From Hyphomicrobiales bacterium (GTDB lineage: Bacteria > Pseudomonadota > Alphaproteobacteria > Rhizobiales > Rhizobiaceae), in the NCBI GenBank assembly GCA_900468535.1, contig UBTY01000038.1, positions 1-47,102 on the forward strand: a stretch of DNA of 47,102 bases, read 5' to 3'. Position numbers and translations under genes: made by a program. This document shows positions 8,385 to 16,796 of this stretch, in pieces (the first letter of the stretch is position 1; each line of letters starts with the position of its first letter). Under the pieces are notes generated by a model. The model ran no database searches and was not told the DNA's origin. It saw only the letters and a list, made by a program, of their open reading frames with translations.

Positions 8385-9022
8385 CGCGGCACTCCCGGCA
8401 AGGAGCGCTCAATGAAATCCCCGGCAAGTGCAACGATCCAGTTGATCACGAGATAGATGAGACCTGCAGCGGCAAATATCTGCAGCGGCAGGAAGGTGCT
8501 ACCCGCAAGGTCTTGCGCCATTCGGGTCAGCTCAATGACACCGACGACTGACACGAGCGACGACGCCTTGAGAATGAGAATAGCTTCGTTGACGAGGGCC
8601 GGAAAGGTGAGGCGCAATGCAATCGGCGCCTTGATGCGTCGAAAGATCTGGCCAGGTGTCAGGCCCACCATTTCCGCCGACTCGATCAGACCGACCGGCA
8701 CGCTGGCAAAGCCACCCCGCATATTTTCCGCCTGGTAGGCAGCCGTGCAAAGCGAAAGCCCGACGATTGCCGCAACGATGCTCGGCACATTCAATCCGAT
8801 CGCCGGCAGCATATTGTAGATCAGCAGCAGCTGCACAAGCAGAGGCACACCGCGGAAGAAGCTGATGAATATCTGTGCAGGAGCAATGAACAGCCGCTTC
8901 TTGGAGAGAAGCATGCCCGATAGCAGGATCGCGATGGCGAAACCGATCAAAATGGAAACAACGCTGATCGCTACGGTGTAGATCGACGCGTAGAGAAGCA
9001 GTTCAAAGAGTTTGATGGACAT
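8381..9022 (-). CDS. Amino-acid ABC transporter permease (first)
   Basis: The 213-residue inner-membrane permease is a paralogue of the next gene. It has the FRGVPLLVQLLLIYNMLP motif near residues 55-72 and the EAA-type loop SAEMVGLTPGQIFRRIKAP at about 115-133. It pairs with the adjacent permease to form the channel. It lies about 80 bp downstream of the binding-protein gene, with a strong hairpin in that gap, and overlaps the second permease by 4 bp. Confidence 0.93.
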   Translation of the reverse strand: MSIKLFELLLYASIYTVAISVVSILIGFAIAILLSGMLLSKKRLFIAPAQIFISFFRGVPLLVQLLLIYNMLPAIGLNVPSIVAAIVGLSLCTAAYQAENMRGGFASVPVGLIESAEMVGLTPGQIFRRIKAPIALRLTFPALVNEAILILKASSLVSVVGVIELTRMAQDLAGSTFLPLQIFAAAGLIYLVINWIVALAGDFIERSLPGVPR

Positions 9023-9062
9023 GTCCGGCTTTCGTCCGCCTGGCTGTCATAATGGCGTCTGT

Positions 9063-9087
9063 GATTGCGCCCCGGTGGGGCGCAATC
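9063..9087 (-). other. Intercistronic hairpin after the binding-protein gene
   Basis: An 11-bp perfect inverted repeat GATTGCGCCCC/GGGGCGCAATC with a 3-nt loop lies between the binding-protein stop codon and the first permease. No T run follows on the minus strand. The position suggests 3'-end protection or partial termination, giving more binding protein than permease, a common arrangement in ABC importer operons. Confidence 0.6.
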
Positions 9088-9103
9088 GACGATCGGCCTG
9101 TTA

Positions 9104-9931
9104 TCAGAACGCAGGGTCCTTGACGGCGTCGGGCGTATCGAAGGTGGCGCCGAACCATTTCTTCTGGAGTTCGGCCATGCGACCATCAGCCTTGATCTTC
9201 AGCAGAGCGGCATCGATGGCGTCCATCAGCGGCGCATGGTCGGCATCCTTCAGGCCGATGAAGCCGAAATAGGACTTCTTGCCGAAAGGCGGCAGGACGA
9301 CCTCGAACGTGCCCTCACGCTGCTTGGCGACGAAAGCGATGTTCGGCAGCGAGTTCGCGACGCCGGCAATACGACCGGCGGCAAGGTCAGCATAGGACTC
9401 GGTGAAGGCGGGATACTCGCGAACATCAACCTTGGACGGCAGCGTTGCCGCAAATTCCTTCAGCTGATCGAGCTGCGATGTCGCCTTGCCGACACCGATC
9501 GTCTTGCCGGCAATGTCTTCCGGCTTGGAGATCGTCGTATCACCGGCCTTCTTCAGGATCGCGATCGTGGCTTCGGCGATCGGCGGTGTGAAACGGTAGC
9601 GCTCCATGCGCTTCTTGGTGATCGTGGCTGGACCAGCAACCACGTCGAATTTTCCGGCCTCAAGTGCCGGGAATACGCCGTCCCAAGGAAGCGCCACCCA
9701 CTCGATCTTGACGCCGAGCTCCTTGCCGATTTCCGCAAAAAGATCAACGTTCAGGCCAGCATGCTCGCCGGCATCGATAAAATCAAACGGCGCGAAGGCG
9801 GTTTCGGTGCCGACTTTCAGGGTACCGGCCGCCTTGACCGCGGCAAGCGTGTCGGCCGCATGCGCCGACAGGGTCGCACCGACCAAAAATGCGGCGCCGA
9901 CGAGGCCCTTGAGCAGTGAACGTGCGATCAT
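9104..9931 (-). CDS. Periplasmic amino-acid-binding protein of ABC importer
   Basis: The 275-residue protein has a signal peptide MIARSLLKGLVGAAFLVGAT ending LSAHA and then a bacterial extracellular solute-binding family 3 fold. GTLKVGTETAFAPFDFID is the opening strand, and DVVAGPATITKKRMERYRFT carries the ligand-binding arginine region. It captures a polar amino acid or related solute in the periplasm and delivers it to the two permeases. Two in-frame ATGs exist, 9940 and 9931. The second sits about 9-11 nt from GGAGAG, the better spacing, so I chose it. It is divergent from a HutC-like regulator that may control it. Confidence 0.92.
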   Translation of the reverse strand: MIARSLLKGLVGAAFLVGATLSAHAADTLAAVKAAGTLKVGTETAFAPFDFIDAGEHAGLNVDLFAEIGKELGVKIEWVALPWDGVFPALEAGKFDVVAGPATITKKRMERYRFTPPIAEATIAILKKAGDTTISKPEDIAGKTIGVGKATSQLDQLKEFAATLPSKVDVREYPAFTESYADLAAGRIAGVANSLPNIAFVAKQREGTFEVVLPPFGKKSYFGFIGLKDADHAPLMDAIDAALLKIKADGRMAELQKKWFGATFDTPDAVKDPAF

Positions 9932-10023
9932 GATTGTCATCTCTCCAGTTTTCGCATCCGGCAGGATGCGTTCGAGTTCCCGATTTCAGTCCCGTGTTGC
10001 AGGCTTCTTTGACCCGCTTTTGA

Positions 10024-10059
10024 CTATACAAATAGATATAGGCTGGCCTAAGGTGTCAA
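10024..10059 (-). promoter_or_regulatory. Promoter and operator candidate of the amino-acid importer
   Basis: On the minus strand an exact TTGACA (10059-10054) is followed 16-17 bp later by an AT-rich -10-like hexamer (ATCTAT/TCTATT). An inverted repeat CTATA-N8-TATAG (10024-10041) overlaps this -10 region, a natural position for a repressor such as the divergent HutC-like protein. This is inference from pattern and position. Confidence 0.4.
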
Positions 10060-10161
10060 CGTCAAAGTCGACGAACGCAATTTTTGTGCCGAACATCTAC
10101 TTTCAGGCGCAGGCTTAGTCTTTGCGTCGTTTTACGTGCAGCGGTAAACGGGTGTCGCGTC

Positions 10162-10887
10162 TTGGAACCAATCTATATCAGGATATTCAAAGACATCGAA
10201 GCGAAGATACTGAGCGGAGACTGGCGCCCGGGAGATCGCATCCCGAGGGAGCACGATCTTGTCGACGATTATGGCTGCTCGCGCATGACCGTGAGCAAGG
10301 CGCTGACTGCGCTCGTCGAGCGGGGTCTGGTTGTCCGCAAACGCAAGACGGGATCCTTCGTGGCGGCTCCACAGATCAACCGCACCGTCATGGACATCCA
10401 GGACATTGGTACAGCGGCCACGCTGGCAGGCTACGAGCATCGCCATGAGATACTGACACGGAAGATCGAGACGTTGGGGCCGGTCGAAGCGGCCCAGTTG
10501 AACAGCATAGCAGGCGTCGAGATTCTCAGAATCCACTGCCTGCATATCGTCGACGGAAAACCAACCGCGGTGGAACGGCGGATCATTCTTCTCGATACCG
10601 TGCCGCTTGCCAGGACCGAGAGCTTCGTGGGCGCGCCTCCGGCGAAATGGCTGTTGTCGCAGGTTCCGTGGTCCAAGGCGAAACATGTCATACGCGCCGT
10701 CTCCGCCGACGCTGCAACAGCGCGCATTCTGAAGATCGATCGCGGCGATCCGTGCCTCAACCTCATACGCCAGACGTGGCAGAATGATCGTATGGTGACC
10801 TATGTCGAGATCACGCACCCAGGCGATCGCTTCCAGTTTGCAGGTATCTTTCATCCAGCCGAGAGTGCGTTGCGTCAGCAACCATAG
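10162..10887 (+). CDS. HutC-like GntR-family transcriptional regulator
   Basis: About 241 residues. The N-terminal winged helix-turn-helix covers about residues 5-70 (LSGDWRPGDRIPREHDLVDDY and CSRMTVSKALTALVERGLVVR). The UTRA ligand-binding domain follows, ending RQTWQNDRMVTYVEITHPGD and FAGIFHP as in HutC repressors. I use TTG 10162 (LEPIYIRIFKDIEA), where GntR homology begins; the frame extends to 10084. HutC proteins sense urocanate and repress histidine breakdown, but no hut enzyme lies here. It probably controls the divergent amino-acid importer, with an unknown effector. The LysR gene follows after 12 bp. Confidence 0.85.
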   Translation: MEPIYIRIFKDIEAKILSGDWRPGDRIPREHDLVDDYGCSRMTVSKALTALVERGLVVRKRKTGSFVAAPQINRTVMDIQDIGTAATLAGYEHRHEILTRKIETLGPVEAAQLNSIAGVEILRIHCLHIVDGKPTAVERRIILLDTVPLARTESFVGAPPAKWLLSQVPWSKAKHVIRAVSADAATARILKIDRGDPCLNLIRQTWQNDRMVTYVEITHPGDRFQFAGIFHPAESALRQQP

Positions 10888-10899
10888 CGGGGAAACGCG

Positions 10900-11838
10900 T
10901 TGAGCGACGAACAGGTATTTCGTGGAATTCCGCTCAAGGGCCTGCAGGCATTCGAGGCCGTGGGCCGCTGCGGAAGCGTTATGGCTGCGGCTGCCGAACT
11001 CAACGTTTCTCCGGGCGCCATCAGTCAGCAAATCCGCAAGATCGAGAGTTTCCTTGGCATTACCCTTGTCGAACGCAGTGGTCGAACGGTCGAGCTGACG
11101 CAATGGGGAAGGCTGTACCACCGCGAGATCTCGAAAGGTTTCGAGCAGTTCGCTCTTGCCCAACAGGTGCTGGAACGGGCACGTAACGAGAATGCGCTGG
11201 TGCTCAGCGCCCTGTCTTCGGTCGTCAACAAATGGATCGGCAGACGCATTTTTGACTGGCAGGCGCTGCATCCCGATGCGCATGTACGAGTGACCGGTCG
11301 CGACAGGGAGCCGAGGATGGGGTTCGATGAGGTCGACTTCCGTGTCAGCTATGGATCCGACGTCCTGCAGCATGACCACTATGCCGAACTCTTTCGCGAT
11401 TGGGTTGTTCCGGCTTGCTCCCCTGCGCTCCTCCGCAACGGAAAGTTGGCGGCAGCGGATTTGTTGTCCTATCCACTGCTGCACGTCGAATGGGAACGGC
11501 ATTTCACGCCCTACCCCAGTTGGGCTGAATTCGCGGCAAAGATCGGAGCCGGGCTGAAAGGCCAACCCTCCGGCTTGTCATTCACTCTATCGAGCAGCGC
11601 CATCGACGCTGCCGTCAACAAGCGCGGCATCGTACTTGCGCAGATGTCGATGATTTCGGACGAACTGGAAGCGCAGACGCTGGTCATCCCTGTCGATATC
11701 AGGATGCCGCTGCGCGAGAGCTATTTCCTTGCCTGGGACCGCTCGGCACTGCAAAAACCTTACGGCTCGGAATTTCGCGACTGGGTTATCGCAATCTCGA
11801 GGCGGCAGGCTCAGATTTCCGCGCCCGCGGCCGCCTAG
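10900..11838 (+). CDS. LysR-family regulator, GcvA/AmpR type
   Basis: This 312-residue protein has an N-terminal helix-turn-helix (GLQAFEAVGRCGSVMAAAAE, then ELNVSPGAISQQIRKIESFL) at about residues 14-65 and a periplasmic-binding-like effector domain from about 90 onward. PLKGLQAFEAVGR and the QQIRKIESFLG recognition helix resemble the GcvA/AmpR branch. It starts at TTG 10900 with GGGGAAA upstream. It is 12 bp after the HutC-like gene, so probably cotranscribed, giving two regulators next to one importer. The target is unknown. Confidence 0.88.
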   Translation: MSDEQVFRGIPLKGLQAFEAVGRCGSVMAAAAELNVSPGAISQQIRKIESFLGITLVERSGRTVELTQWGRLYHREISKGFEQFALAQQVLERARNENALVLSALSSVVNKWIGRRIFDWQALHPDAHVRVTGRDREPRMGFDEVDFRVSYGSDVLQHDHYAELFRDWVVPACSPALLRNGKLAAADLLSYPLLHVEWERHFTPYPSWAEFAAKIGAGLKGQPSGLSFTLSSSAIDAAVNKRGIVLAQMSMISDELEAQTLVIPVDIRMPLRESYFLAWDRSALQKPYGSEFRDWVIAISRRQAQISAPAAA

Positions 11839-11925
11839 AAGAGAAAAGCAGTTGATCGGAACAGAAAGTTGCGATCTCTTTTCAAGCACGCTGAGGAACG
11901 CATTGTTCCCGGGGATGGTTCAGCA

Positions 11926-12306
11926 ATGTGCACTCTTGGAATCTCGAAACACAGATCTTGGATAAGCAAGATCGCTCTGGTGCTGGCACCGACCGCGTTT
12001 CTCGGGGTCGCGTTCTCGGACCAATCATTCGCGGAAACCCGGCCGCTCTCTGAGATCACCCAGAAGGCCGAGGCTCGTATCCAGGGCCAGATCTCGGACC
12101 GTGATCTCCGATGTTACAAGTATATCCTCCGGGACTTCCGCTCGAGAAAGATCAAACCGTCGGACATTCTCGTCACTTTCGACGATCCCGAGGTTGACGG
12201 CATCGGTGTCGGGATTTTCGAGACGGACGAGAACTACAGCTGCGAGCGCGGCGAGATGCGAGCCTGGGAAGGCGGCAAGTATGACGTCGTCAAGACCTTT
12301 CCTTAG
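11926..12306 (+). CDS. Small exported protein of unknown function
   Basis: The 126-residue product has a positively charged N-terminus, a hydrophobic stretch IALVLAPTAFLGVAF and a likely signal-peptidase site after DQSFA (about residue 36). The mature part is about 90 residues with only two cysteines (in LRCYKYI and YSCERGE), plausibly one disulfide, and many charged residues. I do not recognise a family. ATG 11926 is preferred because it places the signal peptide at the N-terminus; the frame is open from 11869. It follows the LysR gene in the same direction and converges with the GH3 gene about 20 bp away. Confidence 0.65.
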   Translation: MCTLGISKHRSWISKIALVLAPTAFLGVAFSDQSFAETRPLSEITQKAEARIQGQISDRDLRCYKYILRDFRSRKIKPSDILVTFDDPEVDGIGVGIFETDENYSCERGEMRAWEGGKYDVVKTFP

Positions 12307-12325
12307 ATAGCCCCGTTGCTCGCTC

Positions 12326-14005
12326 TCAGTATCGAGCGTCTTCAAGGCCGCAGAAGGGATCGACCGGGTTCGTCCCGAGAAACGGCTTGCGACCCAGCAT
12401 GCAATCCACCACGGCTTCCTGGACGCTCTCCATCGTCGAATACGCATTGATATAGGCCGGCACGCGCGGCGCATCGTAGAGATGGTAGGGGTGTCCGAAG
12501 GAGATCATGACGGAGGGGATGTTCGTCCAGGGCCTATACATGGCCTTGAACAGGCCACCGCCGCCCATCTTGTGCCAGTCGACGAATATCCGGCCTCGCA
12601 CGAGAAGCGACTCGTCGCCCAACGCATAGATCACAAGATCGAAATCCTCGGGACGTGGGACAATGTCCGGTCGATCGATCGTGACCTCGAATCCCTCTCG
12701 AACCAAAAGCTCCGGCAGCGAGAATTTCAGCGGCTGAGGCATGAGCGGATGAATGATCCCTCCATCCACCATCAACACGCGTTTCGTCTTGGCAGGATCG
12801 AGCGGAAAGATGCCGTGGACATCCTTCACCAACGTTGGCGACCTCGCGATAACGTCCCTGGACGTTGCGACACTCTCGGGATGTGCGAGAACGCTGCGCG
12901 CCTGCGCCGCATCCGGCAGGACATCTGAGGGCTGAAAGAGCTTCAGGTGCGCCTTCAGCGCCAGCACCCTGACAACAGCTTCCTCCAGCCGCTCAGACGT
13001 TATCAGTCCACTTTCGATTCCGGATTTGACCGCCGCCATATCCTCCTCGGGCGCGTCGCTGAAAAGGATCATGTCACAACCGTTGGCAATGATCTCGGGC
13101 ATGGTCTGCGTATGATGCCCCCACGCCGACAAGCCCCCCATCGGCGTGGCGTCGGAGACAATGATGCCATTGAACCCGAGTTGATTGCGCAACAGGTCGA
13201 CGTTCAGCAAACGAGAAACCGACGCCGGCCGGAAAGCTTCAAGCGCCGCATCGGGATGCTTCGATCTGATATAGGCGGGCAACGCGATGTGGGCGCTCAT
13301 CACAGACAGAACACCCTCTCCGATCAGCCGCCTGTAGAGCCGCCCGAACGTTTCTTCCCACTGCTCCATGGAGAGCGGGTTGACGGTGGTGACGAGATGC
13401 TGGTCGCGATCGTCATATCCTTCGCCAGGCCAATGCTTTGCGGTAGCAGCTATCCCGTTCTTCTGCAGGCCGCGGACGTGGGCAACCGCATGGCGTTCGA
13501 CCTTGTCGATATCCGAACCATAGGAGCGCGTCCCGACGATCGGCGACCGGAAGGCGGCATTGATGTCGATGACTGGCGTGAACGACCACCGCACACCCAT
13601 CGCCCGGCCTTCGCGCGCCAATATCTCCGAACTTTTTTCCGTCGCTTCCACGTCATCCACGGCGGCAAGGCCAAGCTGGCCGAGCACCGGGGTACCGAAC
13701 GCGAAAGAATGACGGCTTCCTTCCAGGTCGGCACTGATGATGGGTGGAACCTTGCTTCTCTCGACCAGATCCGAGATCACGCGTCGCTCAAAGTCGAGAT
13801 CTGGCGTGAAGAACCTGGTCACACCGCCCGGCCGCAAGGCGCCGATGCGCTTGAACTCCTCTTCGTCGGTCCCGATCATGATGAGGGTAAAGAGCTGGCC
13901 GATCTTTTCATCGAGGCTCAGCGACGCATAGATATCACGCACCCAGCCGATCGCAGTCTCGTCGAGGCTGAATGGCGGTTCGCGCAGTTGATCGTAGATC
14001 GTCAT
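12326..14005 (-). CDS. Glycoside hydrolase family 3 enzyme, NagZ-like
   Basis: 559 residues. The GH3 barrel covers about 25-340. It has the N-acetylhexosaminidase motif KHWPGEGYDDRDQH (190-203), whose Asp/His pair replaces the usual acid/base in NagZ-type enzymes. The likely nucleophile is D285 in GIIVSDATPMGG. A second Rossmann-like domain fills the C-terminus (about 370-559), so it is longer than the ~340-residue NagZ and closer to two-domain beta-N-acetylhexosaminidases or phosphorylases. No signal peptide, so cytoplasmic. Expected substrates are N-acetylglucosaminides from chitin or peptidoglycan fragments. GGGAGGAACTC precedes the ATG. Flanking genes give no clear pathway. Confidence 0.88.
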   Translation of the reverse strand: MTIYDQLREPPFSLDETAIGWVRDIYASLSLDEKIGQLFTLIMIGTDEEEFKRIGALRPGGVTRFFTPDLDFERRVISDLVERSKVPPIISADLEGSRHSFAFGTPVLGQLGLAAVDDVEATEKSSEILAREGRAMGVRWSFTPVIDINAAFRSPIVGTRSYGSDIDKVERHAVAHVRGLQKNGIAATAKHWPGEGYDDRDQHLVTTVNPLSMEQWEETFGRLYRRLIGEGVLSVMSAHIALPAYIRSKHPDAALEAFRPASVSRLLNVDLLRNQLGFNGIIVSDATPMGGLSAWGHHTQTMPEIIANGCDMILFSDAPEEDMAAVKSGIESGLITSERLEEAVVRVLALKAHLKLFQPSDVLPDAAQARSVLAHPESVATSRDVIARSPTLVKDVHGIFPLDPAKTKRVLMVDGGIIHPLMPQPLKFSLPELLVREGFEVTIDRPDIVPRPEDFDLVIYALGDESLLVRGRIFVDWHKMGGGGLFKAMYRPWTNIPSVMISFGHPYHLYDAPRVPAYINAYSTMESVQEAVVDCMLGRKPFLGTNPVDPFCGLEDARY

Positions 14006-14317
14006 GAGTTCCTCCCTCGTTCCATAGCCCGGCTAGGTGTTCACGATACGCTGTCGCTGACAAGGAGGTTTAGAGCAGTATCCGAAGCGAGATCGCCTGG
14101 ACCCGGAACACAGCTGCCGCATGCGATCGAGCAAGCCTAGCGGCTCGCCGACCGACAGATATCAGATGCAGTGGACCTGCCAATCCTGCCTTTGATCAAC
14201 TCCTTAAGCTCGGACGGAGCTTTCACACCGAACTCGAACCATTCACGATTCAGGCCTTGGTCCGTGGTGGCATCGCGTCTATCTCTGGGGGTGAGAACCA
14301 ACGCGAGTTTGAGCTTG
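14006..14317. other. Divergent intergenic region, no gene seen
   Basis: About 310 bp between the GH3 gene (minus) and the cytochrome gene (plus). It must hold both promoters. The cytochrome frame is open back to a GTG at 14171, but those residues do not resemble an export signal. I see no RNA gene, repeat or clear operator. Confidence 0.5.
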
Positions 14318-14719
14318 ATGACATTCCTGGCGAAGTCCGTTCGAAGCTTTTCCGTTCCGCTGATAACGGTCGCGTTGTCCCTGGCCATGTTTGGGAACCA
14401 GGCTTGTTCAGCGGATCTGGAGCGCGGAGCGCGGATCTTTCGGTCATGCGCAGGTTGCCACACGATCGACAGCGATCGGAGTTCGTTCGGGCCTTCACTC
14501 AAAGGCGTGGCCGGCAGAACCGCCGGTGTTCTCAACGATTATGAGTATTCGCCCGCCCTGAAGGCAGCCGGAGAACACGGGCTTGTATGGACCGATGACA
14601 ACCTCGCGACGTTTCTATCCAAGCCCACAAGAATGGTGCCGGGGACGAAAATGCGTTTCGCGGGCCTATGGGGATTCGAGATCGATGACTTGATCGGCTT
14701 TCTGAAGGCGAATCCCTGA
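14318..14719 (+). CDS. Exported class I c-type cytochrome
   Basis: The 133-residue protein has a signal peptide (MTFLAKSVRSFSVPLITVAL..., cut near QACSA). The mature domain begins DLERGARIFRSCAGCHTID. CAGCH is the CXXCH haem-attachment site, and the methionine in RMVPGTKM is the likely sixth haem ligand, as in cytochrome c2/c556-like electron carriers. The C-terminal helix IDDLIGFLKANP fits the fold. It would shuttle electrons in the periplasm. I use ATG 14318 because it gives a proper signal peptide. It is an isolated gene; no oxidase or dehydrogenase partner is adjacent. Confidence 0.88.
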   Translation: MTFLAKSVRSFSVPLITVALSLAMFGNQACSADLERGARIFRSCAGCHTIDSDRSSFGPSLKGVAGRTAGVLNDYEYSPALKAAGEHGLVWTDDNLATFLSKPTRMVPGTKMRFAGLWGFEIDDLIGFLKANP

Positions 14720-14789
14720 AGGCCGACGATCGCGTGCCTCAACCGCAGCAGAAGAAGAAATCGCCTCGAGCATCTCCCGCCTCTGACTC

Positions 14790-14804
14790 TTTAGAAAATC
14801 TAAA
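14790..14804. promoter_or_regulatory. Short palindrome upstream of the monooxygenase gene
   Basis: A perfect inverted repeat TTTAGA-AAA-TCTAAA lies about 85 bp before the FMN monooxygenase start, in the 168-bp gap after the cytochrome gene. It could be an operator for the monooxygenase/reductase pair, but a palindrome this short may occur by chance. Confidence 0.3.
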
Positions 14805-14887
14805 ACGGAAGTCAGTCGAGCAGTATTGATGAAAAAAGTCGCGTGGCGTTACCTTGGGCAATCGTTCAAAGCTCGTGGGAGAATGGC

Positions 14888-16240
14888 ATGGCGCGTACCG
14901 ACAAGATGAAATTGGGCACCTTCGTCTATACGTTCGGCTTTCATCCGGCCTCTTGGCTGCACCCGGCAAGCGACGTTCACGGTGCCAACGATTTCAGCCA
15001 CCTGCTTGACGTTGCGAAACGATCGGAAGCGGCGAAGCTCGATTTCATGTTCATGGCCGACTCTCCGGCCGCGGCTGTCGGCGACCCCGATGCTCTCTCC
15101 CGCATTCCGACGAAGATGAACCGCTTCGAACCTTTGTCGCTGCTGTCGGCCCTGTCGGTGATGACAGAGAAACTTGGCCTCGTCGCCACCGTATCGACAA
15201 GCTATTACGAGCCTTACAATGTCGCGCGACTGTTTGCCTCGATCGATCACCTGAGCCATGGTCGGGTTTGCTGGAATGTGGTCACCTCGGATCACGACGA
15301 GACTGGTTACAATTTCAATCGCGAGGGCCTCGACCCACATGCCCTTCGCTATGAGCGTGGCAACGAGTTCGTGGACGTGGTCTTCGGTCTCTGGGACAGC
15401 TTCGAGGATGGGGCACTGCTGCTCGATCGCGAGAGCGGCGTCTACTATGACAAGACCAAGCACCACACGCTCAACCACAAGGGCAAGCACTTCCAGGTGC
15501 GCGGGCCGCTGAACATCGCGCGATCGCCGCAGGGTCGTCCGGTTATTGCTCAAGCCGGCGGCTCGGAACCCGGCATGGACATGGCGGCGCGCACGGCCGA
15601 GATTGTCTTCAGCCTCGCCTCGAACATCGATCGCAACCGCGCGTTTTACGAAAACGTCAAGGGACGCATGCCGGCTTACGGCCGCAATCCCGATGATCTC
15701 AAGATCATGCCTGGTGTCGTGCTGAACGTCGGCGAGACGGAGGCTGAGGCTCAGGCAAAGGTCAACTACCTCATCGACAAGATGCACCCTGATGTCGGTC
15801 GCCTGATGCTCTCCGAATTTCTCGAAGCCGACTTGAGCGGCGTCCCGCTGGACAAGCCGTTTCCAATGGATCGGTTGCCTAAGGAACCCAAGGGATCGCG
15901 AGCGCTGTTTGAGGAACTTACGGATTTCGTCAAGAGCGGGCGGACGGTTGGCGAACTGGTCCGCCACTATGCCGAGAAGCACACCGGCAACGGTATCACC
16001 GGTACGCCGAAGCAGATCGCCGACTTCATGGAAGAATGGTTCGAGACCCGCGCGGCGGATGGCTTCATCCTGATGTTCCCGACACTGCCATCGAGCCTCG
16101 ATGACTTCGTGAAGCTCGTTCTGCCCGAACTACGCCGTCGCGGGCTGTTCAGAGAGGAATACGAAGGCACGACGTTGCGGGAAAACCTTGGACTTTCAAT
16201 GCCAACCAATCGTTTCGCGACAGTGCAAGCAGCGGACTAA
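14888..16240 (+). CDS. FMN-dependent monooxygenase, NtaA/SnaA/DszA family
   Basis: The 450-residue flavin monooxygenase is of the bacterial luciferase-like superfamily. KLGTFVYTFGFHPASW opens the barrel, and HLSHGRVCWNVVTS near residue 130 is the signature of the NtaA/SnaA/DszA branch. SPQGRPVIAQAGGSEPG is a further conserved strand. Such enzymes use reduced FMN from a partner reductase and O2 to cleave C-N or C-S bonds, for example in nitrilotriacetate, EDTA or sulfones. The start is ATG 14888 with GGGAG upstream; an open frame continues to 14843. The reductase gene follows after 15 bp, so this is a two-component system. The substrate is unknown; the neighbouring ureohydrolases suggest an N-substituted compound. 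Confidence 0.9.
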   Translation: MARTDKMKLGTFVYTFGFHPASWLHPASDVHGANDFSHLLDVAKRSEAAKLDFMFMADSPAAAVGDPDALSRIPTKMNRFEPLSLLSALSVMTEKLGLVATVSTSYYEPYNVARLFASIDHLSHGRVCWNVVTSDHDETGYNFNREGLDPHALRYERGNEFVDVVFGLWDSFEDGALLLDRESGVYYDKTKHHTLNHKGKHFQVRGPLNIARSPQGRPVIAQAGGSEPGMDMAARTAEIVFSLASNIDRNRAFYENVKGRMPAYGRNPDDLKIMPGVVLNVGETEAEAQAKVNYLIDKMHPDVGRLMLSEFLEADLSGVPLDKPFPMDRLPKEPKGSRALFEELTDFVKSGRTVGELVRHYAEKHTGNGITGTPKQIADFMEEWFETRAADGFILMFPTLPSSLDDFVKLVLPELRRRGLFREEYEGTTLRENLGLSMPTNRFATVQAAD

Positions 16241-16255
16241 CCAGGGAGAGAGCAG

Positions 16256-16783
16256 ATGCTTGAGGTGGCAACCAGACCCGTCGTTGATCAATCTGCGTTC
16301 AAGCTGTCGATGCGCCATCTCGCCGGCGCCGTCAGCGTGATCACGGTCGGCGAATGCGAAGACCGGACAGGCTTTACCGCGACGTCGGTCTCTTCCCTAT
16401 CCGCTGATCAGCCATCGGTGATCGTCAGCCTCAATCGCGGATCATCGTCCTGGCCTGTGGTTGAGCGGTACCGGCGCTTCTGCGTGAATGTGCTCGCCGC
16501 CGACCAGCAGCATATCGCGCAAGCCTTCGCGGGTTTCGACGGGCGGCGCGGAAACGAACGCTATCGGGACGCACAGTGGTACAGTCTTTCAACTGGGACC
16601 TCGGCGCTGAAAGACGCACTGACGGTTCTCGACTGTGAACTCGAAACGGTGCTCAACCACCATTCGCACGCCATCCTCATCGGTCGCGTCTGCGCGATCG
16701 AAACGCGCGAGGATGTCGAGCCGCTGCTTTACTGGCGTGGCGACTACCGGCGATTGTCGGGCGAGGCCGTCATTCGTCCCTGA
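16256..16783 (+). CDS. Flavin reductase partner of the monooxygenase
   Basis: The 175-residue flavin reductase-like (DIM6/NTAB, HpaC-type) protein binds FMN in a split-barrel fold. GFTATSVSSLSADQPSVIVS (about 40-59) and the C-terminal HAILIGRVCAIE and LLYWRGDYRRL are typical. It supplies reduced flavin, from NAD(P)H, to the monooxygenase 15 bp upstream. CAGGGAGAGAGCAG ahead of the ATG is a strong ribosome site. It converges with the ureohydrolase gene, whose stop codon is about 14 bp away. Confidence 0.92.
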   Translation: MLEVATRPVVDQSAFKLSMRHLAGAVSVITVGECEDRTGFTATSVSSLSADQPSVIVSLNRGSSSWPVVERYRRFCVNVLAADQQHIAQAFAGFDGRRGNERYRDAQWYSLSTGTSALKDALTVLDCELETVLNHHSHAILIGRVCAIETREDVEPLLYWRGDYRRLSGEAVIRP

Positions 16784-16796
16784 GGGCGGCGACCGG

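Noticed and set aside
10132..11565. A 477-codon open frame on the minus strand
   Set aside because: It is antisense to the HutC-like and LysR genes, both of which have clear domains. No motif or ribosome site supports it.
12947..14140. A 397-codon open frame on the plus strand
   Set aside because: Antisense to the GH3 gene; composition is of shadow type and it has no recognisable domain.
14849..15982. A 377-codon open frame on the minus strand
   Set aside because: Antisense to the FMN monooxygenase, which carries the NtaA-type signature.
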